A DNA stretch of 25,718 bases, taken from assembly GCA_910577665.1 (NCBI GenBank), contig CAJTOJ010000013.1, forward strand, positions 70,445-96,162. Reading direction: 5' to 3'. Position numbers and translations under genes: made by a program. The notes beneath the pieces are model-generated. The model saw only the letters and a program-made list of their open reading frames with translations. It did not search any database and was not told the origin of the DNA. Below are positions 20,620 to 25,718 of the stretch, piece after piece; within the stretch, counting starts at the first letter, position 1; the number at the start of each line of letters is the position of its first letter. The stretch comes from an uncultured Acetatifactor sp. (GTDB lineage: Bacteria > Bacillota > Clostridia > Lachnospirales > Lachnospiraceae).

Positions 20620-20684
20620 ATGGGAAGGGGATATTCTTAAGGAGTATCCCTTTTCCCATAGCAAAAAGGGATACCTGGGAAAAG
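20620..20684 (+). other. Cluster of three alternative hairpins after the SH3b gene
   Basis: The segment at 20645-20659 (TATCCCTTTTCCCAT) can pair in three ways. Upstream it pairs with 20620-20633 (about 14 bp with a mismatch or G-T). Its 5' part pairs with 20664-20673 (perfect 10 bp TATCCCTTTT/AAAAGGGATA). Its 3' part pairs with 20676-20684 (perfect 9 bp CTTTTCCCA/TGGGAAAAG). No T-run follows, so a simple terminator is not supported. Confidence 0.6.
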
Positions 20685-20744
20685 AGGAATGTCTGCGGGG
20701 AAATGCCAGGAGGGAGAGAAGAACCTGGGGGTTCCATTTTCAGG

Positions 20745-20773
20745 TTGACACCTTCTGTGGTCTGTTATATGAT
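20745..20773 (+). promoter_or_regulatory. Promoter of the gntR-clpC transcript
   Basis: Consensus TTGACA (20745-20750), a 17-nt spacer and TATGAT (20768-20773). The start near 20780 leaves ~43 nt to the GntR ATG. The -10 lies in TATATGATATATG, an alternating AT tract, with TGTCACAG/TCTGTCA just downstream; autoregulation by the GntR protein would fit but is inferred. Confidence 0.75.
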
Positions 20774-20822
20774 ATATGTCACAGAAAATATCTGTCAGGT
20801 ATTTTCGTGGAAAGGGAAGCGT

Positions 20823-21191
20823 ATGATCATAGAAATTGATTTTAACAGCGAGGAAGCACTGTATCTTCAAGTGCGGAACCAGATCATCATGGGGATAGCC
20901 ACTTCCCAGTACAGGGAGGGGGATTCCCTGCCCAGCGTGCGGCAGCTTGCCGATGACATAGGTATCAATATGCACACGGTGAACAAGGCATACACCGTTT
21001 TGAAGCAGGAAGGCTTCGTGAAGGTGGATAGGCGCAGAGGCGCCGTGATTGCAGTGGATGTGGACCGGATGAGGACACTTGCGGAACTGAAGAAAGAATT
21101 GCAGGTGATTCTGGCCAAGAGCTGCTGCAGGAATGTATCAAAAGAAGAGATACACGAGCTGATCGAGGAAATCTATGGGGAGTATCAGTGA
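20823..21191 (+). CDS. GntR-family regulator, YtrA-like
   Basis: A 122-residue regulator of the short YtrA subfamily. A winged HTH fills residues ~8-75 (EALYLQVRNQIIMGIATSQY, REGDSLPSVRQLADDIGINMHTVNKAYTVLKQEGFV, then RRGAVIAV) and is followed by only ~50 residues of helical dimerisation tail. There is no large effector domain. The ATG at 20823 follows AAAGGGAAG; upstream in-frame sequence is intergenic and carries the promoter. YtrA types usually repress their own operon, often with ABC transporter genes; here the next gene is clpC, 51 nt downstream, an unusual partner. The paired cysteines (SCC near residue 102) are notable but of unknown role. Confidence 0.9.
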   Translation: MIIEIDFNSEEALYLQVRNQIIMGIATSQYREGDSLPSVRQLADDIGINMHTVNKAYTVLKQEGFVKVDRRRGAVIAVDVDRMRTLAELKKELQVILAKSCCRNVSKEEIHELIEEIYGEYQ

Positions 21192-21242
21192 GATAGCCTG
21201 TTTTGAAACGAATATTTTTTGGAGACAACGGAGGACCAAGAC

Positions 21243-23690
21243 ATGCAGTCACAATTTACAGAGAAAGCAAGGGAGGCGTTGCATCTTGCTTCCAAGTGTG
21301 CCAGGAGCCTGAAACAGGGGTATGTGGGGACGGAGCACATCCTGGCAGGCCTGCTGAAGGAGCAGACAGGGGTGGCCCACAGGGTTCTTACGGACAATGG
21401 GGTGGAGCTGAACCAGGTGCTGGATATGGTACGGGAGCTGATCGCCTTTGACAATGGCGTGCTGCTGAAGGAGCGGGAGGAGTACTCCCCAAGGGCTGTG
21501 AAGGTGCTGGAAGAGTCCCATGTACAGGCGGCCAGATTTGGCCAGAAGGAGACGGGTACAGAACATATTCTGATGGCTCTGATCAAGGAAGGGGAGAATG
21601 TGGCAGTGAGGCTGCTGAATACCCTGGGGGTAAATATCCAGAAGATATATGTGGATACCTTGATTGCCATTGGACAGGATGGCAATCTCTACAAGGAAGA
21701 CCTTGGGAGAAAGCAGCCGGGAAGGAACAAGCCTTCCGCACTTAGCCAGTATAGCAGGGACTTGACGGCTCTGGCCAGGGAAGGGAAGCTGGATCCGGTC
21801 ATTGGCAGGGAGAGTGAGATACAGAGGCTGGTTCAGATCCTGAGCAGGCGGACCAAGAACAACCCCTGCCTGATTGGCGAGCCAGGAGTGGGCAAGACGG
21901 CAGTGGTGGAAGGTCTGGCTCTTCGCATTGTGGAGGGCAAGGTTCCCTCTACTGTGAAGAATAAGAAGGTGCTGACGCTGGATCTGTCTGGCATGGTAGC
22001 GGGCAGCAAATACCGGGGAGAGTTTGAGGAACGGATAAAGCGTGTCATCAAGGAGGTCATAGAGGATGGGAATGTGGTACTTTTCCTGGACGAACTGCAC
22101 ACCTTGATTGGTGCAGGTGGTGCGGAAGGCGCCATTGATGCCTCCAATATCCTGAAACCGTCCCTGGCCAGAGGTGAGCTGCAGATGATCGGCGCCACCA
22201 CCATTGTGGAGTTTCGCAAGTATATTGAAAAGGATGCTGCCCTGGAACGCCGGTTCCAGCCAGTGAATGTGGAAGAACCCACAGAGGAGGAAGCCATACG
22301 GATCCTGGAGGGAATCAAGGAAAAGTATGAGGAGCATCATCAGGTGACGATCACCTCCCAGGCCGTGGAGGCGGCGGTGCGGCTGTCTGGCCGGTATATC
22401 AATGACAGGAACCTGCCGGACAAGGCCATTGACCTTATTGACGAAGCGGCAGCCAGCGCCAGGCTGCGTTCCATGGATATGCCGGATAAGCAGACGGAGC
22501 TCTTAGAGCAGATCAAGAAAATGGATCTCCAGATCGAACGCTCCATACGTATGGAGGCATTTTCCCAGGCGGCGGAGATCAAGAGAAGCCAGGATGAGCT
22601 TGTGAAGAAAGCAGAGCGGCAAAGGAGGAGAGCGCAGAACCGGGAAGCAGACAAATGTGTAACCATAGGGGAAAATGAGATTGCGGATGTGGTTGCCATG
22701 TGGACCAAGATTCCTGTGACCAAGCTGGCCCAGAAGGAAAGTGAGAGACTGTTAAAGCTGGAGAGTGTTCTGCACAAGCGGGTGATCGGCCAGGAGGAGG
22801 CTGTGACGGCTGTGGCAAAAGCCATGCGCAGGGGCAGAGTGGGGCTGAAGGATCCCAGACGTCCCATCGGATCCTTCCTGTTCCTGGGGCCCACAGGTGT
22901 GGGAAAGACAGAACTGTCCAAGGCATTGGCGGAGGCCATGTTTGGCTCTGAGGAGGCCATTATCCGTGTGGACATGTCGGAGTATATGGAGGGGCATTCC
23001 GTGTCTAAGATGATCGGCTCCCCGCCAGGCTATGTGGGGTTTGAGGAGGGGGGACAGCTCAGCGAGAAGATCCGCAGGAACCCTTATTCCGTGGTGCTTT
23101 TTGACGAGATCGAGAAGGCTCACCCGGATGTGTTCAACATCCTGCTCCAGGTGCTGGACGATGGCCATATCACGGATTCCAAAGGCAGAAAGGTAAGCTT
23201 TAAGAATACCATACTGATCATGACCTCAAATGCAGGCGCACAGCGGATTGTAGATCCCAAGAACTTAGGTTTTGCTGCTGCGGGCAATGCAAAACAGGAC
23301 TATGAGAAAATGAAGTCCGGAGTCATGGAAGAGGTCAAGAGAAGCTTTAAGCCGGAGTTCATCAACCGTATAGATGATATCATTGTATTTCACCAGCTTG
23401 GCAAGCCGGATATGACTGCCATAGTCAATCTTCTGGCCACCAACCTGTATAAACGCTGCGAGGAGCAGATGGATATCCGGCTGAAGCTGACACCAGCCTT
23501 GAAGGAGCATCTGGTGGAGAAATATTCTGACAACAAAATGGGGGCCAGACCCTTGAAGCGTGCGATCCAGTCCGTGGTGGAGGATGCCCTGGCGGAGGAG
23601 ATCCTTATGAAAAAGATCCAGCCTGGGGACTATGTGACAGCAGGATTCAAGAATGATAAAGTCGCTTTTACAGTGAAGGAAAAAACTTGA
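21243..23690 (+). CDS. clpC: ATP-dependent Clp protease ATPase subunit ClpC
   Basis: Hsp100/AAA+ unfoldase that feeds proteins to ClpP in the cytoplasm. The 815-residue protein has an N-terminal double Clp-N repeat (FTEKAREALHLASKCA and PRAVKVLEESHVQAARFG) and AAA-1 with Walker A GEPGVGKT near residue 212 and Walker B VVLFLDELHT. A UVR-type coiled middle domain lies near 423-458 (AFSQAAEIKRSQDEL). AAA-2 has GPTGVGKT near 549 and the SPPGYVGFEEGG pore loop, and a C-terminal D2-small domain follows. KNLGF near 675 fits the ClpP-docking loop. GGAGG at 21230-21234, 8 nt upstream, fixes the ATG at 21243. Bacillus places clpC behind ctsR-mcsA-mcsB; here a GntR gene precedes it, and I see no CtsR heptad repeats upstream. 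Confidence 0.97.
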   Translation: MQSQFTEKAREALHLASKCARSLKQGYVGTEHILAGLLKEQTGVAHRVLTDNGVELNQVLDMVRELIAFDNGVLLKEREEYSPRAVKVLEESHVQAARFGQKETGTEHILMALIKEGENVAVRLLNTLGVNIQKIYVDTLIAIGQDGNLYKEDLGRKQPGRNKPSALSQYSRDLTALAREGKLDPVIGRESEIQRLVQILSRRTKNNPCLIGEPGVGKTAVVEGLALRIVEGKVPSTVKNKKVLTLDLSGMVAGSKYRGEFEERIKRVIKEVIEDGNVVLFLDELHTLIGAGGAEGAIDASNILKPSLARGELQMIGATTIVEFRKYIEKDAALERRFQPVNVEEPTEEEAIRILEGIKEKYEEHHQVTITSQAVEAAVRLSGRYINDRNLPDKAIDLIDEAAASARLRSMDMPDKQTELLEQIKKMDLQIERSIRMEAFSQAAEIKRSQDELVKKAERQRRRAQNREADKCVTIGENEIADVVAMWTKIPVTKLAQKESERLLKLESVLHKRVIGQEEAVTAVAKAMRRGRVGLKDPRRPIGSFLFLGPTGVGKTELSKALAEAMFGSEEAIIRVDMSEYMEGHSVSKMIGSPPGYVGFEEGGQLSEKIRRNPYSVVLFDEIEKAHPDVFNILLQVLDDGHITDSKGRKVSFKNTILIMTSNAGAQRIVDPKNLGFAAAGNAKQDYEKMKSGVMEEVKRSFKPEFINRIDDIIVFHQLGKPDMTAIVNLLATNLYKRCEEQMDIRLKLTPALKEHLVEKYSDNKMGARPLKRAIQSVVEDALAEEILMKKIQPGDYVTAGFKNDKVAFTVKEKT

Positions 23691-23721
23691 AAAAGCTGTG
23701 GCGCAAGGGCACATTTTATAC

Positions 23722-23727
23722 TATAAT
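23722..23727 (+). promoter_or_regulatory. Candidate -10 box before the conserved small gene and radA
   Basis: A perfect TATAAT in the 142-bp spacer after clpC. The -35 at 17 nt (TGGCGC) is poor, so the promoter is tentative. A start near 23734 would give a ~100-nt leader. Confidence 0.4.
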
Positions 23728-23832
23728 AATTGGGAGAGAAATTCCGGGGGCCGATAGCCATCTTGGAAATCAGGGTATCCCATCCAAATACGGAAGGAAG
23801 ATCCGCCAGGAAGCGGACGAGGAGGTATACGC

Positions 23833-24246
23833 ATGGCAGTTGTGGAAGAACTGCTCCGCAGTGAAGCAGACGGGGCAATCAGTTTTGGCAATCACAAACT
23901 GGAAAAGAAGGCAAAGGTGGAAGACTACGAACATGCAGGTGATCTGCTGAAGGTGAAGACCTACAGTGAGATTACAAAACTGGAGAAGAACGGGATGTTC
24001 CTCTATGAATCGGTTCCAGGAACCAGCGTCCTTAGGTTTGTGGAAAAGGAAGATGGTGTGGAGTTTGTAGTGGAAGGTGACAAGGATGCACAGATCACCA
24101 TAGGACTTACAGATGACACGGAATATGAAGTGCTTGTGGGAGGGAAACATACCGGTACTATGAGGACAGGGCTGGGCGGCAAGCTCTCTTTGAGCGTGGA
24201 GCTTGAAGCTACCGGTGAAGTACCGGTGAAGATCGTGAAGGGCTGA
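23833..24246 (+). CDS. Conserved clostridial protein of unknown function
   Basis: A 137-residue protein starting MAVVEELLRSEADGAISFGNHKL, with no signal peptide or membrane span and a predicted mostly beta-strand make-up (for example EFVVEGDKDAQITIGL and GGKLSLSVELEATGEVPVKIVKG). GAGGAGG lies 8 nt before the ATG. I recall similar Clostridia proteins being labelled 'endosialidase' in automatic annotation, but no glycosidase motif is visible and the label should not be trusted. It sits between clpC and radA, 5 nt upstream of radA, so it is almost certainly cotranscribed with radA. Function unknown. Confidence 0.75.
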   Translation: MAVVEELLRSEADGAISFGNHKLEKKAKVEDYEHAGDLLKVKTYSEITKLEKNGMFLYESVPGTSVLRFVEKEDGVEFVVEGDKDAQITIGLTDDTEYEVLVGGKHTGTMRTGLGGKLSLSVELEATGEVPVKIVKG

Positions 24247-24251
24247 CCTGT

Positions 24252-25634
24252 ATGGCGAAGGGAAAGGCAGGTACGGTATTTTTCTGTCAGAACTGTGGAA
24301 ATGAATCTGTAAAATGGATGGGACAGTGCCCTGCGTGCAGGGAGTGGAATACCTTTGTGGAGGAGACAGTCAGTAAGGTTTCCTACGGCAAGGGGGGGGG
24401 ACTGTCTGAGGGACGCAGGGCAGGCAGACCCCGGCCCAGTGTTTTGTCAGAAGTGGTGATCCGGGAGGAAGACAGGCTGGCTACCGGGATCGGGGAACTG
24501 GACCGGGTGCTGGGAGGCGGGATCGTGCAGGGTTCCCTGACCCTGGTAGGGGGTGACCCCGGCATCGGGAAGTCCACCTTGCTTCTGCAGGTGTGCAGGA
24601 ACCTGTCCGCTGCCGGACACAAGGTTCTGTACATATCCGGGGAGGAATCCCTCTCCCAGATCAAAATGAGGGCAGACCGCATTGGGGAATTTGCCAGGGA
24701 TATGTCCTTGCTGTGTGAGACCAATTTAAATGAGATCACGGAGATCATCCGGTGCCATATGCCGGAAGTAGTGGTCATAGATTCGATTCAGACCATGTAC
24801 AATGAGTCCGTGGCTGCGGCTCCGGGCAGCGTGTCCCAGGTGAGGGAGACAACGGGGGTTCTGCTGCAGCTTGCAAAAGGGCTGGGGGTTTCTGTGCTGA
24901 TCGTGGGACATGTGACCAAGGAAGGCACAGTGGCAGGACCCAGGGTGCTGGAGCATATGGTGGATGCCGTATTGTATTTCGAGGGGGACAGACATGCCTC
25001 CTATCGGATTCTGCGGGGCGTGAAGAACCGGTTTGGGGCTACCAATGAGATCGGTGTCTTTGAGATGCAGGAGCAAGGGCTTGCGGAGGTGCAGAATGCA
25101 TCTGAGTACATGCTGAGCGGAAGACCGGAGAATGCCAGCGGCTCTGTGGTGGCATGCACTATGGAAGGTACCAGGCCCCTGCTGGTGGAGATCCAGGCCC
25201 TGGTATGCCACAGCAATTTCGGGATACCCAGAAGGCAGACCACAGGAACGGATTTCAACCGGGTGAATCTGCTGATGGCGGTACTGGAAAAGAGATCCGG
25301 GGTACAGCTGGCTGCCTGTGATGCCTATGTGAATATCGCTGGTGGAATGAAGATTCTGGAGCCGGCCATTGACCTGGGTATTATTCTGGCAGTGCTGTCC
25401 AGCTTCCGGAATATAGCCTTGAATCCCAGAATGATTGCATTTGGGGAGGTGGGGCTGTCCGGGGAAGTGCGCGCAGTGAGTATGGCGGCACAGCGGGTGT
25501 GGGAGGCAGAGAAGCTGGGTTTTGAAGTCTGTATGCTTCCCGCAGTCTGTGTGAAGGAATGCGGAAAGAGCAGCAGGATGGAGATTGTGGGTGTGAAGAC
25601 AGTGCAGGATGCCATGGAGTGGTGTGGACTGTAA
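24252..25634 (+). CDS. radA: DNA repair protein RadA (Sms)
   Basis: RecA-like ATPase that helps process recombination intermediates by branch migration. The 460-residue protein begins with a C4 zinc finger (Cys12, Cys15, Cys26, Cys29: CQNCG...CPAC). It has a Walker A GGDPGIGKST near residue 99, Walker B VVVIDSIQTM, the RadA-specific KNRFG motif near 257 and a Lon-protease-like C-terminal domain (GGMKILEPAIDLGIILAVLSS, AFGEVGLSGEVRAV). The ATG at 24252 is 5 nt after the preceding stop. A nine-G run at 24392-24400 encodes part of GKGGGLSEG between the zinc finger and the ATPase core, a slippage-prone site. Adjacency to clpC is common in Firmicutes. Confidence 0.97.
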   Translation: MAKGKAGTVFFCQNCGNESVKWMGQCPACREWNTFVEETVSKVSYGKGGGLSEGRRAGRPRPSVLSEVVIREEDRLATGIGELDRVLGGGIVQGSLTLVGGDPGIGKSTLLLQVCRNLSAAGHKVLYISGEESLSQIKMRADRIGEFARDMSLLCETNLNEITEIIRCHMPEVVVIDSIQTMYNESVAAAPGSVSQVRETTGVLLQLAKGLGVSVLIVGHVTKEGTVAGPRVLEHMVDAVLYFEGDRHASYRILRGVKNRFGATNEIGVFEMQEQGLAEVQNASEYMLSGRPENASGSVVACTMEGTRPLLVEIQALVCHSNFGIPRRQTTGTDFNRVNLLMAVLEKRSGVQLAACDAYVNIAGGMKILEPAIDLGIILAVLSSFRNIALNPRMIAFGEVGLSGEVRAVSMAAQRVWEAEKLGFEVCMLPAVCVKECGKSSRMEIVGVKTVQDAMEWCGL

Positions 25635-25663
25635 GATTCTGACAAGGTTATATGGAAAATATA

Positions 25664-25718
25664 GTTACTGTTCACTCCGTTCACAGTAACAGATGTACAC
25701 AAAACGCAAAGGACATGC
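25664..25718. repeat. Interspersed repeat, copy 2 (reversed, cut by window end)
   Basis: Starts 29 nt after the radA stop with a perfect 8-bp hairpin GTTACTGT/ACAGTAAC (25664-25690). It continues with GATGTACACAAAACGCAAAG, which aligns with the reverse complement of the 14400-14450 segment (GATGCACACAAAATGAGCAAAG). Same hairpin-then-tail order as copy 1 read on the other strand. Confidence 0.65.

Noticed and set aside
19658..20737. 359-codon open frame on the minus strand
   Set aside because: Antisense to the SH3b protein; its leucine/glycine repeats are just the tail repeats read backwards.
21192..21242. CtsR operator upstream of clpC
   Set aside because: No GGTCAAA-type tandem heptads in this spacer.
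21249..22340. 363-codon open frame on the minus strand
   Set aside because: Lies entirely opposite clpC, with no start signal and no domain.

Overview
The window looks like a chromosomal segment of a gut Lachnospiraceae-type Clostridia, moderately GC-rich. Supporting signs are strong AGGAGG-type ribosome sites, a glutamine synthetase followed by an ANTAR antiterminator, a clostridial Fe-S type PurF with a short propeptide, a DUF6142-like membrane protein, a conserved clostridial gene next to radA, and a clpC-radA neighbourhood without mcsA/mcsB in view. I saw no rRNA, tRNA, CRISPR array or complete insertion sequence.

Layout. 1-980: 3' end of a glutamine synthetase gene and its ANTAR regulator. 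1103-2608 (minus): purF, behind a leader region with a strong intrinsic terminator. 2831-3874 (minus): an Rpn/PD-(D/E)XK family gene with a recently expanded 42-bp coding repeat and a convincing internal ribosome site. 3875-4483: an AT-rich gene-free stretch holding the rpn promoter and several palindromes. 4484-7786: a decaying sugar-uptake locus (AraC regulator and LplB/LplC/LplA-like ABC parts), with two 5'-truncated genes, two probable frameshifts and a head-to-head deletion junction. 7931-9790 (minus): ribokinase and nucleoside hydrolase as an operon, divergent from a second AraC regulator (10060-10842). 10888-11831: pyrE and a 50-residue membrane protein, closed by a terminator. 11983-14381: DUF6142-like protein and an M29 aminopeptidase. 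14382-14482: a hairpin-bearing interspersed repeat whose relative lies at the right edge of the window. 14681-18277: purE-purM-purN-purD, the last three with overlapping ends. 18321-20575: a zinc-ribbon/HTH/zinc-ribbon protein and a membrane SH3b protein with a repetitive cytoplasmic tail. 20823-25634: a GntR (YtrA-like) regulator, clpC, a conserved small protein and radA.

How the genes fit together. Much of the window concerns nucleotides. PurF, PurE, PurM, PurN and PurD are de novo purine enzymes, and PyrE makes OMP; PurF and PyrE both consume PRPP. Nucleoside hydrolase plus ribokinase turn nucleosides into free base and ribose-5-phosphate, which can feed PRPP synthesis. The broken ABC locus next to them may once have supplied the sugar or nucleoside substrate. 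GntR, ClpC and RadA form a proteostasis and DNA-repair block.

The most interesting item is the rpn locus. A nuclease-like protein carries near-identical 14-residue coiled-coil repeats, and a GGAGG sequence sits 8 nt before an in-frame ATG at codon 205. That could give a separate 143-residue C-terminal protein, the arrangement described for enterobacterial Rpn toxin/antitoxin antiphage genes.
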